From Lepas anatifera (taxonomy: Eukaryota; Arthropoda; Thecostraca; Lepadidae): 64,000 bases of DNA. Positions 1 through 12,420 of this stretch are shown one piece after another. The stretch lies in contig JAOTON010000897.1 of the NCBI GenBank assembly GCA_034440635.1, forward strand, positions 2,604,001 to 2,668,000. The letters run 5' to 3'. Below the pieces are notes generated by a model. That model worked only from the letters and a program-made list of their open reading frames with translations, made no database searches and was not told where the DNA came from. Position 1 is the first letter of the stretch. Each line of letters starts with the position of its first letter. The position numbers and the translations under genes were made by a program.

Positions 1-495
1 GGGGACCTCAACCCCCAGGATCCCGTCAACCTCGTCGCCGGGGCTCGAGATAGGCCTCGAGTGGGCGCCTTACACCCATAAAATGCCGAAGAAGGCAAAT
101 AATTGTGGGACCAATAACTGAAGTATAAAAGAGGAAAGGAACTAAAAATTATCAACAAAATAAGAAAACAAAAACAAACAAGAGCTACATACTGGGAGGT
201 GCAGGACAGATCTGACCCGATCCAATACGGTTACCGACCAGGTAACAAAGGGCCCGTAAGGCAATCATCAGCATCGCCGCGGACCTCATCACCAGAGCCA
301 CCGACGACAGACGCCGACTCTAACCGAGGGAAGTCGGAAGAGGCGGCGGCCGTCGAGGGCTAGAAAAGATGTATCCGCGGCGATGCGACAAAGTGCCTCC
401 CAAGGCTGACTGGGGCCCCGGGCGCGTCACACCCCGTTGCTCCAACCTTTACTTGCCGGACGAATCCGGCAAATGAAGATCGGTCCCCTGAGGGG
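1..495 (-). repeat. LINE 5'-region repeat, copy C (cut by window edge)
   Basis: This stretch is nearly identical to 10730-11215 and 11951-12420, sharing the CCCCCAGGATCCCGTCAACC block, the AAAATGCCGAAGAAGGC block and the hairpin TTGCCGGACGAATCCGGCAA near the right end. Because copy A lies directly upstream of a LINE ORF1 on the minus strand, I infer that this is the 5' untranslated region of that LINE family, starting near 495 and running leftward out of the window. Confidence 0.75.
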
Positions 496-3400
496 ATCGG
501 TGCAACTGACGCTGTTACACTAACACTGCACTCAACAGTGAGCGCTACCCTCCGGACCAATCAGTGTCCAAAGCCGCACTTTACGAGACCGAACCACTCG
601 GCGTCGAAACTGGACCCGGCAGTAACTCTACAGAAGCTGCGCTCGGTGGGACCATCGAGCGGTTTAGAGCATCGTAAAACACCACAGGAACTTCGCTGCT
701 GGGCCAAACAACACACGTGCGGCGGCCGAGGCTCGCCGGACGGGAGGTAGGCCCGAGAGTAGCGTCCGCACGCCAGGTCCGCTCCCTCTGCACCCTTCCC
801 TGCACACGCGTCGGTACAAAGGCGCGCACCTGCACCACAACCAATCGCGCCTTACCAAACGACGCCTCAAACAATATTGCGTGCCCATCACTTATCAATT
901 TTAAAGCGGTGCCTGACCGTTGCGTACATCCACCTCTCCCCGCTGCTCCGGTATGCCGGCCCGCTGTTGCATGCGCGTGCTGGTGCAATTTGAGCGGCGG
1001 CGGCGGGCGCGACGGCCAGTCTGCGACGCTGTGGCGGTGACTCACGGCGTGGCTTCCGGCGGCCGCCCGCAGCATCCACCCGCACACCTCTGCAGAGTGC
1101 AGCCCGCAGCGGGCCTGAACACTGCACGCTACTGTTCAGTACGACTCCAGAGATCGGATTTGTTCCCGGTATGGTTCCACCAACAGAATGGTTGAAACAG
1201 TGCCAGGAAAAATTTCAGCACGATCCATCTTGCTCATAACATTTTGCTATTTGTAAACGGATCTTGGATGATTTAGGTAGAATATTTAGTTATTAGATAT
1301 TTGGATAGGATTTATGATTTTTATTCATTCATTCAGGGCTCTTTATAAGGCGTTCTGTGCAAGGCACCTTGAACCGCCTCTAAAGTGTGTGGGAGAATTC
1401 TGCGTGAGGGTTGGTCACTTTAATGTAGCAAAGCAAAGGAGAAGTTTTGTTGCTTGTTACCGAATGTCCGCTTTGCTTAAGTTTCTCGAGTTATCAACTA
1501 AAACCTGAGATATATTCGTACTGGAAAATTCCTGACACAGTTGCTTGTCAAAGTAGTGTCCTATTATTTGTACAAACTACCGGTTGGCGGCGTAATCAGA
1601 TCCCGGCGGAGGAGCAACCGCAAGAAAAATAGTGACCAATTCTCGGCCCATGGACGAGTGGCGGTGCACAAGGACAGGCTATTTTTACACTCCCGAAACC
1701 GGAATGATAAAAGTGTCGTCCCTAATGCACGATCCCATCAGCTGTTAAAATCATCCGCGGAAAAAGATACCACGCTGAGATTACTGAATATTTATTGGCG
1801 GGCGGGATTGGTGGGATTGTCGGCGAAGGATTATCGATCACCCTCGTCTGACATCTCATTAGAGTCAGCTGTTCCATCGACAAAATGGGCACATCGACCG
1901 GTACTTAGAAGCAGTACGATGACCAAACAACCAAACGCCAGGCGCGGACCCTACAAGTGCAGGCGGCACGTGACCTGCCTCACGGTGAATACTTCAGCCG
2001 TAACGGTGCTCAGCATCGGAATTTCATTCCAGAACTAATCCACGCCGTGAACAGCGTGGGAAGCGCAGCCACGCGGCCGGCCGCCGCGGCGAACCACTGG
2101 AGAGAGGAGAGAAACAGCCCGAATGTGTCGTTAGACCGGCGGTCCACGCGCCGCCTGAGCCAATTAGAGGTAATGACACCTGCGGACAGCAGCAGCACGC
2201 GTCGGCAGCGGCCGGCGCAGGACGAACGAGACCCGCCGTCCACCACCTGCTCCTGCGCTGAGGTCGCGCATACGACGGAATTGGATTGCTGCGACACTAC
2301 ACACGGTATAACAGGTAGCTGACTGGAGACGGTGGAGGCAGCGGTGCGGATGCCTGTTCAATACCCACTACGGGCAAGTAGTACGCATACGAGCATCTGT
2401 GAGAAAAGAAACTGACGTAACAGCGTGATCAGCTACAACAGCCAACGACTCTGAATTAAGATCGATGAAAAACCTTGCTTCTACAGGAACCCAAACTTTC
2501 ATATTTCAGCAACGAAATAAAGAAAATAAAGCAATATATTTAGAAATTAAATCAAGTGCATATTTACAAGCGTGGTCTGCGTGAATAAGTGAGACGACAC
2601 TGGTGCGTGTTTTCCTCCCCCACATTTGGAGGACGGTGCCAGTCAGCTGTTACAATTGAGATCACGCGCGCCCTAGACGTAGCTAATTATTTGATCACGT
2701 TCAAAACGGCCGTCTCGGCGACTGACGTGATCCAACAGACCAGCACGTAACCTGTGTCCCGCCGACATCCAGTCCACACAGGCCACGCGGGCCGCCGCGC
2801 TCACACAATGCTGACAGGACGGCTCGGCCCGCCCCCGCCGGCCGCGCACGGCGACGCGGCCACAGACAGCTGCGTTATCCGAGGCGTGAGCTGTCGCTTG
2901 ATCTGAAGGCCTGCTCAATGGAGTCGGACCAAACGAGTTAGCGTGAAGTCTGGCCGCGGGAAGCCAACAAACGCCGCCATCCGGCGCCCGCGCCGCCACA
3001 CAGCACCCGAGACCGGCGTCTCCGCCGACCGTGTGGTTACATCAGCTCCAATAAGACCTGGTTTTATCGGACGCAATAGCGTTGGCGTACCATCACCCGA
3101 GTCGTTGCATGCCCGAAATAAGCTATGCTCCTAAAAATGTGTTCATCCTACTCTCGCACCACTTCTTTCGTTCCTCAATAAACAATGCGAGTTTTAAGAT
3201 ACGGTTTATGCACCAAACTCTAGCATTGTTGATGAGTTAGCGAGAGTCTGAGTGAAAAATAAGAGTTAACCCGATCATGGAACATCTCGTTACACTCTTC
3301 ATTTGACATGTTACGCCACAGTATGTAATGGTCACACTCCACGGAGAACAGCCATTACAAACAATGCTTCCTCCATAAGCTACTTCCAACAGCATATTCT

Positions 3401-5635
3401 GTGGCCGTTTCATTTACGTCAACGTTCTCTTCTCGGACTTTCGTTTCGGAAAAGTCATAACATAAATGACGGCATGAACTCCTGTTAGAAACTGTTTATT
3501 CTATTAACAGCTCTAAACCGGGTTGAAAGTGCATTGTGTGTGGCGTTTTCCATATGTGCCCCGGAGGTTTCTTAAAAGTCAGACAGTTCTTAGAACGGGT
3601 CAGAGTCGATCTCTGACAGCCATGGAGGACACATGTAAGTCCAATTTCTTTTAGACAGCTGTTAATCCTCGAACACAAAGCGACATTCCCAGGGGATCCC
3701 TGAGCAGTTGTCTGAAGTATGCGTTAGTCCCTCAGAGCTAATGTATTACACATTCACGCTCAAGAGGCGTGGGAACACGCACGAACGGAACGGCTGCGTG
3801 CGCAGCTTGCCGACAGACCGCTACTAGCGCAGTCCCGAGTAAACGCCCCCTCATACAGTAACTGCACAGCGTTAGTTTCCATTCTTTCGTGACGGAGAGA
3901 TGTGCGAAGGGTAAGGAAGGCAGAGCCTGCAAAATCACGCATAACTGATGGCAAGACGAAACTTCAACACGTCTATGCTATAGGAAAGAGATGCTGCGCC
4001 TGTCGAGGGTGAAGCAATGCTGGCCGGAAGGGCACGATCGGGCCAGCTCCAACGCGGCCGCTCTGCTACTGAGATGGAGAACATGAAACGTCCCACCATT
4101 CCTCCACCTTCCCTTGGGCAACTCACGTCCTGCCCCACTCGATCAAGCTGCGGATGCTTCCTGTTCAATTCAAAGCGTGACTGATCGCAAGACCCGACAT
4201 TCTTTAGAGCTGTCAAGCGCGCTTTCAGTCCCGAACCCAAACTCGATGTCCGTGAGCCACTACTGAGAATATTTCTCAGACATTTGTAAATAGCTTCCAT
4301 CTGTTTCTATCTGCCAACTAAAGAAACTCTTTGCTAACGCTTCCACGGCCGTGGAGTTCCGCCGACATCCGTCCGGTGTTGCGGGCCCGCCTCTAATCTG
4401 CCTGGGGAGGCGTTCGTGAGAGCGCGGCGGCGGCGGCGGCAGGGGTGAAGACCATCGGCGCGGCCCGTTACCTGCCCGGTCCGCTCTCCACGCGGCGGCA
4501 CACAAGGTAAGCCGCCGCGGGCGCCGCGCCATCGTCAGCGACGGAAGCCGAGACCGCCGGCGACGAGCGCCGCGCCGCGACAAAACCGGTCGTGCTTAAT
4601 TAGCGCTCCGCCAGGCGACTTCTGAAGCCTCAGCGGTGCCGGCTCGCACGCCTATCTATGATCGGATGAATGCGCTGGTATCGTTGATACTGCTGCATAT
4701 CTCATAGTCATATCATACATGATACATGTGTCAGAATATTTACAAATATTCCGGTATAGAGCACTTGGGATTCAAAGGATGTGACGCTTATTTGGAGCGA
4801 ATATTCCCAATTCTCTCGAGAATTAATTTCCAGCTTCAAATTAAAGTCAGGAGGGCAGCGCGCTACAGACCTGCATACTGTCTGCATCGCCACTGCGCAC
4901 TGAAACAAAGCCTGGCTAGCACTAGAAACGCAAACAGCCGGTGAATACCAGCAGGCTGGTCCTGTTGTCTGGCGGGGGTGAGGGTCAGGGCCGCACGACC
5001 TCTGCCGGAGCACCGTGACCCCCGCCGGAACAATGGCGGCCTGGCCGACGCCACCCTCCCCTGCACACTCAGCCCCATTGAAAGGGCAAACAATACCCGT
5101 GGCAGATTCAATCAAGCGCGTCAGCCGAGAGAGAGGGGTCAGCGGTAAACGGCCCGCGGTGAAACGCAACCAGCTCGGCAAAAACCCACACGGCGCCGCT
5201 CCGGGTCTAGAAAGCTTGGCCATTACCCTTCGCTAAATGAACATGCTTATGTTGGCGTTGGGGGCTGTTCTCATAATGCGCATACGTAGTTTCTGTTTGA
5301 ATCATAAATATTCCGTTAAAGAGTTCGGAATTTTGAACACGTAAACAAACAACTGCAAGGAACGCCGAAATTCTGATGATCTCAGTAACCCGCAGCGGAC
5401 GACAATCAAACGGAAAAGGGTGAGGCTGACAATTCACTCCGCTCGCAGAGCGGCGGAGCGTAAAATATCAAATAACATTCGGAACTTTCCTGGAGCCTTG
5501 CTCGTTCATCCACAGACACATTAGTATCCTCTGACCAATAATGGTTAGTTGTAAGCAGTTTCAGCGTTTCACCTATTAGTCAGGCTCCCCCGGCAGTCGG
5601 CGGTGACCACAAATGGTGGGCCTCCCCGCGAGCCT
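496..5635. other. GC- and CpG-rich stretch with no recognised gene
   Basis: Both strands were read. GC-rich blocks (about 540-1150, 2040-2330, 2740-3050, 4330-4620 and 4970-5200) alternate with AT-richer DNA. Short open frames exist (for example 4708-5223 on minus), but none shows a recognisable domain, a convincing splice pattern or conserved motifs. Nothing here can be called a gene from sequence alone. Confidence 0.6.
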
Positions 5636-5639
5636 CGGC

Positions 5640-7432
5640 GCCCAGACATCCAGCCGTCGCAGAGCACGCTTCGCCCAGACATCCAGCCGTCGCAGAGCAC
5701 GCTTCGCCCAGACATCCAGCCGTCGCAGAGGACGCTTCGCCCAGACATCCAGCCGTGCAGAGGACGCTTCGCCCAGACATCCAGCCGTCGCAGAGGACGC
5801 TTCGCCCAGACATCCAGCCGTCGCAGAGGACGCTTCGCCCAGACATCCAGCCGTCGCAGAGGACGCTTCGCCCAGACATCCAGCCGTCGCAGAGGACGCT
5901 TCGCCCAGACATCCAGCCGTCGCAGAGGACGCTTCGCCCAGACATCCAGCCGTCGCAGAGGACGCTTCGCCCAGACATCCAGCCGTCGCAGAGGACGCTT
6001 CGCCCAGACATCCAGCCGTCGCAGAGGACGCTTCGCCCAGACATCCAGCCGTCGCAGAGGACGCTTCGCCCAGACATCCAGCCGTCGCAGAGGACGCTTC
6101 GCCCAGACATCCAGCCGTCGCAGAGGACGCTTCGCCCAGACATACAGCCGTCGCAGAGGACGCTTCGCCCAGACATACGGCCGCCGCAGAGGACGCTTCG
6201 CCCAGACATACGGCCGCCGCAGAGGACGCTTCGCCCAGACATACAGCCGTCGCAGAGGACGCTTCGCCCAGACATACAGCCGTCGCAGAGGACGCTTCGC
6301 CCAGACATACAGCCGTCGCAGAGGACGCTTCGCCCAGACATACAGCCGTCGCAGAGGACGCTTCGCCCAGACATACAGCCGTCGCAGAGGAAGCTTCGCC
6401 CAGACATCCAGCCGTCGCAGAGGACGCTTCGCCCAGACATCCAGCCGTCGCAGAGGACGCTTCGCCCAGACATCCAGCCGTCGCAGAGGACGCTTCGCCC
6501 AGACATCCAGCCGTCGCATAGGACGCTTCGCCCAGACATCCAGCCGTCGCAGAGGACGCTTCGCCCAGACATACAGCCGTCGCAGAGGACGCTTCGCCCA
6601 GACATACAGCCGTCGCAGAGGACGCTTCGCCCAGACACATGGCCGCCGCAGAGGACGCTTCGCCCAGACATACAGCCGCCGCAGAGGACGCTTCGCCCAG
6701 ACATACAGCCGTCGCAGAGGACGCTTCGCCCAGACATACAGCCGTCGCAGAGGACGCTTCGCCCAGACATACAGCCGTCGCAGAGGACGCTTCGCCCAGA
6801 CACACGGCCGCCGCAGAAGAAGCTTCGCCCAGACATCCAGCCGTCGCAGAGGACGCTTCACCCAGACATCCAGCCGTCGCAGAGGACGCTTCGCCCAGAC
6901 ATACAGCCGTCGCAGAGGACGCTTCGCCCAGACATACAGCCGTCGCAGAGGAAGCTTCGCCCAGACATACAGCCGTCGCAGAGGAAGCTTCGCCCAGACA
7001 TACGGCCGCCGCAGAGGAAGCTTCGCCCAGACATACAGCCGTCGCAGAGGACGCTTCGCCCAGACATACAGCCGTCGCAGAGGACGCTTCGCCCAGACAT
7101 CCAGCCGTCACAGAGGACACTTCGCCCAGGCATACAGCCGTCGCAGAGGAAGCTTCGCCCAGACACACGGCCGCCGCAGAGGAAGCTTCGCCCAGACATA
7201 CAGCCGTCGCAGAGGAAGCTTCGCCCAAACATACAGCCGCCGCAGAGGACGCTTCGCCCAGACATACAGCCGTCGCAAAGAACACTTCATCCAGGCATAC
7301 AGCCGCCGCTGAGGACGCTTCGCCCAGACATACGGCCGCTGCAGAGGAAGCTTCACCCAGACATACAGCCGCCGCAGAAGAAGCTTCGACCAGACATACA
7401 GCCGCCACAGAGGAAGCTTCGCCCAGACTACG
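5640..7432. repeat. 33-bp minisatellite, about 54 units
   Basis: The unit is 33 bp and contains GCAGAGGACGCTTCGCCCAG followed by ACATCCAGCCGTC. The leftmost ~12 full units (about 5760-6130) are almost identical, while the right end (about 7100-7430) carries many substitutions, which suggests recent growth at one end. Sub-variants include an AAGCTT (HindIII-site) form and CATACAG or CATACGG forms. Because 33 is a multiple of three and the unit has no stop, all six frames stay open, giving frames of 300-668 codons with 11-residue repeats such as RRRGRFAQTSS (+) or GEASSATAGCL (-). A 1-bp deletion near 5755 and mixed framing argue against a constrained protein. There are no unique spacers, so this is not a CRISPR array. 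Confidence 0.93.
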
Positions 7433-8098
7433 CCACCGTGAATGGAGGGTCTTGCACGGACTTGCCGACGAACGGTCACGGAGCGCAGAAAAGGTTTTGC
7501 AGCCACATACAGGGACGTCGAGGGGGGGGACTCTGACCGAGCGATGACCAGTTGGTGGAGTTAGGAAGCAGGGCTTCAACATATTAGCTGCACTTGGTAG
7601 AAAACTCTCACTGCCGACTCTTGGTCAAAAACCGACGTGGCAATGAGACAGTGTGTGACTTCTTTACCCAGACGATCTGTTTCTCCGTTTAGGGAAAGCA
7701 TTGGCCTCCACAGGCGGGGTGAAGCTACGAAGCCACGCCAGTACTCACGGGCGAGCACTGGCCCGCGTGCCAGCTTTCACACGCCGACGTATGGGGCGCA
7801 CATAATCAGCACCTCCCAGCCGAGGTTTCACGGTGGCGTGGCAACGTGTCAAACGCTACCTTCGACGGCCGGGAGAAAAGCACGCGGCGCCGCCATCGAC
7901 TTTCACTGGGATTTCTTTGGTCTCTGACAAATAATTGTTGTTGTTTGGGGTTTTAGGGCGCTTCAACTGCATGGTCATTTCGCGCCCCACTGTGGTTATG
8001 TTACAAACAAATGCCGGTGTAGGGAGTTCGAAAGCATAGAAACATTACTGTGCCAACAGAATAGTTAATCCCGACATAATATTCATACCATCAAATAC
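7433..8098. other. No recognised feature
   Basis: This is mixed-composition DNA between the minisatellite and the LINE remnant. I see no repeat structure, RNA gene or supported exon. Confidence 0.5.
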
Positions 8099-8454
8099 TT
8101 AACTACGTCTCCCAGCTTCTACCGTCAAACATTTCCGAGACGCACCAAGCTGTGCGAGCGTTCCACTCCGGCGGTGGTCTGTCCATTCTCTCCGGGTACC
8201 CAAGACCCTTTGGCGGAGAGCGGCGCAAGAATGTTGTGTCTTTATCCATGTATGCTTCCCGGACTCTTGGCCCGGGATGCCTCCCGTCACTAGCGGGAGT
8301 GGGTCGCGGTCCATCCTGCCAAACATGCTGCACGTTTCCGATGCTCTCGGTGGAACCAGAGTGCAGCCTTGGCTGAAGAAGCTCTTTTTGGACCCTCGGC
8401 ACCCAAATTCTCTTTCCTTCGAGTCCCGAAATGCAAAATCTGCTTTCTCTTCCC

Positions 8455-10263
8455 TCACGTATTGGGGGATTTTTCCCCACAACGTAAGTTTGGGGTAGAA
8501 AGCCTGCGCTTTCCGTCGCGTGTGGCTGTTCCCGGGTAGTCACTGTTTCTTGCTTTTGCAGGTGGTGTTGGTGGAGGCGGAGGTGGTGGAGGGTATGGCG
8601 GCGGCATTAACCCTGCATCCCCGCAGCCCGCGGATGGAATGGCTTCATCGTGCTCTATGCGCACGCTACGACTTTTAGGAGGTGCTGAGGAGGACCGCTC
8701 TGAAACGAGCCTTTTGGTTGCTACGTTTGATGGTGTTCTGCCTTTTGATTTTACGGATGGCTGTGATGCTGGACTTTTTACGGTTGCAGGTGTGGGTAAT
8801 GCACTTTCTTTTTATTTGGTGTAGATCCTGTGCTGTGTGTGGCCGCACGAACTGTCTCCGTACCTGGAGAGCCAGAAGCATCTCCTCCGCTGAACCGTGC
8901 ACGCTTCGGTGCAGGAGGATCATGGGACTGTTCAGCGACTTTCTTTGTCTCCGTCACTGGTTGTCGCCTATCAGTAACGTCCGTCTGCACCCCTTTCTCA
9001 ATGGTGTTCTAGTCGAGCCGTTGGACTGCGGTGCTGCTGTCGACGCGACCGAGTCCTCAGTTGGGTCCGTTTGAACACCGCTTTCGGTTGTGACCCTGTG
9101 TGCCGGGTCGAATTGGGTTTCAACGCTCATGTCGGGTTGGTTGTCAGGCTGTGGCATCTGACCACCGATCAGATCCACGAAATCCCGGACAGACAGGTGC
9201 ATGAGATCCCGCATGGTAGAGTCAAGGGTGACTGACGGCTTCGCTTGCCTTGAACTCCCGCAGCGCGTCGCGGAATGGGGAGTACTGGACCAGAGACCCA
9301 TCTCTCACGCTCAGCCTCGAGAGCCATGTGCTATGTCACGCTTACATCCTGTCACACTTGCCCACCTGTCGTGGATGGCTCCGGATGGAGAGAAGCTTCG
9401 TGGAACGGTTTGCTGGTTTGCCTTAGGGTTTGGGATTTTTCCTGAGCTACTTTCTTTGATTTTTTTTTAGCTTTTCTCTTTCCGAAACGAAGATGGGACA
9501 TGTGCGCGACCAGGCTTCATGGTCACCCTCACGCAACGCATTTGGCGCTCTTTGCTTTGCACGATGAAGTGCCGTGACCTACATCGGAGCATCTGGGGCA
9601 CCGCTCCGGCTTTTTGCAAAATTTTGCGATGTGGCCGTAGTCCTGACAGCGGAAACAGCGAGTGGGGTCAGGGACATATGCACGCACACGCACGGAGAAC
9701 CAACCAATCCGCAGCTTTTGGGGCAGCTCCCTGCTATCGAACGTCAGTACAAGTGTACTCGTTGGAACCAGCTTCCCTTCCTCTCTCCGGTTCATCCTTC
9801 GACCTTAGTGCCCCTGGCCCTTAAGACCAGTGAGAATCTCCTCCTCAGTCGCTTCTCCAAGTTCGTTGCGGTAACAACACCCATGACGCTGTTTTTGGTT
9901 GGGTGTAGTCCGACTGATATGGGCACTGACACTGGGGAATGGTCTTTTCCAACATAGACGGTTTTTCGCGGTCAACAGGTTAGATGTTTCCGCTCCTGAT
10001 GACATCAACACTTCTAGTTTCACATCCGAATAACGATAAACATGAGTTGAGGTTCCAAATTTGGCTAATGCTTCCACGACCTGGAAAGGATTCATCTTGT
10101 AACCGTCTTCGAGGTGGATCACTAGGACCTTCGGATCAGTCTCACTCCCTTCAGGGTGGATCAGTTGGTTCGTCCCCGACACCGCGGGGAAGGAGCATGG
10201 GTTTCTGGATTTGGAGAGGCCTGATGGGTTTATCACCTTCGCCCCCGGGTTACCATGTATCAA
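8455..10263 (-). pseudogene. LINE ORF1 (Gag-like, CCHC zinc-knuckle nucleic-acid-binding protein), decayed
   Basis: ORF1 proteins of Jockey/I-type LINEs bind the element RNA and accompany it during retrotransposition. The minus-strand reading shows the N-terminal module with KMNPFQVVEAL (about 10090-10060), then the typical VPTSTLVLTFDSRELPQKL stretch (about 9765), then CCHC zinc knuckles: RCFRCQDYGHIAKFCKK (C-x2-C-x4-H-x4-C) and RCPRCSDVGHGTSSC near 9610-9560. The third, GDHEAWSRTC, is recovered only in another frame after the stop at 9529-9531. A TAA stop at 9805-9807 also breaks the frame, and further frameshifts lie near 9000-8990. The C-terminal part is basic and Ser/Pro-rich with a polyproline run near 8600. 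No in-frame ATG lies between 10263 and the upstream stop at 10333-10335, so the start is uncertain. It is dead as written. Confidence 0.82.
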
Positions 10264-11215
10264 TGACTGGGCCCGGAGGCTGGTGCAGTGCCTACGGGGG
10301 CAGGTCGCCCGTCTCAGAGGGGCGAGAGATACTCACACAACCCCTCCGATCAGAACGCACCCACCCCCTTGACGCCATCAGCCCAGTGGGCTGGCAGGGC
10401 CATGAGTCGGGACGAAGCTAAACGCGGCACCCATCACGCAGCGGAGACTGCGGTCCACCAGGCGCGCAACAGGCCGGAGTCTCGCAAATCGACGGTTTCG
10501 AAACCCCGGCCCGCGTCGCGCCCGGCAAGAACTATCACAGCCCCCATCGCGAAGGGCGCCGCGCCGCACCCCGAAACATAGTCCCCCTGCCCAGCTGGAC
10601 CGAGCGACAGTGCCCGTAGACACTGCCGCGTCGCTGGCCGCCCGCGGCAGCCTACGGACGGCTTACCCCGGTTAGATCGAGATATCTGGGCCAAAGGGGC
10701 GTGTTGGGCCCTCGGGACTGACCCGCCGGGGGGACCTCAACCCCCAGGATCCCGTCAACCTCGTCACCGGGGCTCGAGAAAGGCCTCAGTGGGCGCCTTA
10801 CACCCATAAAATGCCGAAGAAGGCAAATAACTGTGGGGGCAACACTAAGGCATAAAAGATGGTAGGAACTAACAATAATCAACAAAATAAGAGAACAAAA
10901 ACAAACAGGAGCTACATACTGGGAGGTGCAGGACAGAGCTGACCCGATCCAATACGGTTACCTACCAGGTAACAAAGGGCCCGTAAGGCGCCATCAGCAT
11001 CACCGCGAACATCACCAACAGAGCCACCGACGACAGACGCCGACTCTAACCAACTGAGGTCGGAAGAGGCGGCGGCCGCCGGATGGCCGGACATGATGCG
11101 TCCGCGGTGATGCAAGACGCCCCCAGGGCTGACTGGGCCCCGGGCGCGTCACACCCCGTTGCTCATCTTTCTTGCCGGACGAATCCGGCAGTGAAGATCG
11201 GTCCCCTGAGGGGGA
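10244..11215 (-). repeat. LINE 5'-region repeat, copy A
   Basis: This matches copy B (11461-12420) along its length, starting from the shared CCCCCGGGTT block next to ORF1 and ending at the TGCCGGACGAATCCGGCA hairpin and a CCCCTGAGGGG palindrome. The A-to-B offset is about 1.22 kb because 245 bp of ORF1-like sequence lies between them. Its place directly upstream of ORF1 is why I call it a 5' untranslated region. Confidence 0.8.
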
Positions 11216-11445
11216 ATTTCGTAAGCTCCATGAAGCTGAAACGGGTTCAACTTCTGGTCCTGTCCTCTACACGAATGACAAGTGTCAGGGGGTAGCCTGC
11301 TCTGGTTGAGTTCGCGCGGGGCCTGGCGTCCGGAGAGTCCATCAAATCAGCGGTGTCAGAGGGTGAGCTAGGGGTAGTCGGGTTAATGGCAGGGGTCGGT
11401 CCGTGCAGTCGGATCGGAGAGAGCGGGTGCAGATAAAGACGCCAT
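11216..11445 (-). pseudogene. N-terminal stub of a second copy of LINE ORF1
   Basis: The minus strand opens with ATG GCG TCT (MASLSAPALSD, from 11445). After one frameshift it reads YPLTLVIRVEDRT, and after another KLNPFQLHGAY. This parallels the copy-A ORF1 segment DPKVLVIHLEDG followed by KMNPFQVVEAL, so both come from the same ORF1 family. The stub stops after roughly 80 codons where copy A begins. It has no coding capacity now, but it ties the 5' repeats to the LINE and supplies a plausible ORF1 start that copy A lacks. Confidence 0.65.
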
Positions 11446-11460
11446 GATAGAGGAGTTTAC

Positions 11461-12420
11461 TTCGGCCCCCGGGTTGCCAGCTGTCAATAGCTGGGCCGGG
11501 GCTGGTTAGTGCCTACGGGGCGGTGCGCCCGTCTCAGAGGGGCGAGAGGTACTCACACAACCCTCCGATCAGAACGCACCCACCCCCTTGACGCCATCAG
11601 CCCAGTGTGCCGGCAGGCCATGAGTCGGGACGAAACAAAACGCGGCAGCCCTCACGCAGCGGAGACTGCGGTCTACCAGGGCGCGCAACAAGCCGGAGTC
11701 TCGCAAATCGACGGTTTCCGAAACCCCGGCCCGCGTCGCGCCCGACAAGAGCTATCCAGTCCCCACCGCGAAGGGCGCCGCGCCGCACGCCCGAAACAAA
11801 TCCCCCTGCCCAGCTGGACCGAGCGACAGTGCCCGTAGACACTGCCGCGTAGCTGGCCGCCCGCGGCAGCCTACGGACGGCTTATCCCCGGTTGGATCGA
11901 GATATCTGGGCCAAGGGGCGTGTTGGAGCCCTCGGGACTGACCCGCCCGAGGGGGACCTCAACCCCCAGGATCCCGTCAACCTCGTCGCCGGGGCTCGAG
12001 ATAGGCCTCGAGTGGGCGCCTTACACCCATAAAATGCCGAAGAAGGCAAATAACTGTGGGACCAATAACTGAAGCATAAAAAGAGGACAGGAACTAAAAA
12101 TAATCAACAAAATAAGAAAACAAAACAAACAGGAGCTACATACTGGGAGGTGCAGGACAGATCTGACCCGATCCAATACGGTTACCGGCCAGGTAACAAA
12201 GGGCCCGTAAGGCAATATGCATCGCCGCGGACCTCATCCCAGAGCCACCGACGACAGACGCCGACTCTAACTGAGGGAAGTCGGAAGAGGCGGCGGCCGT
12301 CGGAGGGCTAGAAAGATGTATCCGCGGCGATGCGACAAAGTGCCTCCCAGGCTGACTGGGGCCCCGGGCGCGTCACACCCCGTTGCTCTTTACTTGCCGG
12401 ACGAATCCGGCAAATGAGAT
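11461..12420 (-). repeat. LINE 5'-region repeat, copy B
   Basis: This is the outermost complete copy. Sequence identity to copy A is high, with small indels only. It ends on the right at the TTGCCGGACGAATCCGGCAA hairpin near 12415, the same point at which copy C loses homology near 480. Confidence 0.8.

Larger units (their letters stand above)
8099..12420 (-). mobile_element. Non-LTR retrotransposon remnant with duplicated 5' regions
   Basis: Read on the minus strand, the order is: 5' region copy B (12420-11461), a short ORF1 start (11445-11216), 5' region copy A (11215-10244), then a decayed ORF1 (10263-8455). Open but unassignable sequence continues to about 8099. The zinc-knuckle ORF1 places it with Jockey/I-like arthropod LINEs. 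No endonuclease or reverse transcriptase domain follows, so the 3' part is missing. The arrangement fits one LINE inserted head-to-tail into the ORF1 of a related copy, or a recombination product. Confidence 0.7.

Noticed and set aside
4708..5223. 171-codon minus-strand ORF
   Set aside because: Composition-driven frame without any family motif, and frames on the other strand overlap it.
5640..7432. CRISPR array
   Set aside because: The repeats are contiguous with no unique spacers, the window is eukaryotic and no cas genes are present.
5576..7582. Long proteins of 300-668 codons on both strands
   Set aside because: They are read through a 33-bp tandem repeat that is open in every frame. No frame has a distinctive non-repeat domain, and a 1-bp deletion shifts the frame within the array.
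1..12420. LTR retrotransposon with the repeated ~970-bp block as LTR
   Set aside because: There is no primer-binding site or polypurine tract, the only coding remnant is a LINE-type ORF1 directly after the block, and two copies lie only 245 bp apart with ORF1-like sequence between.
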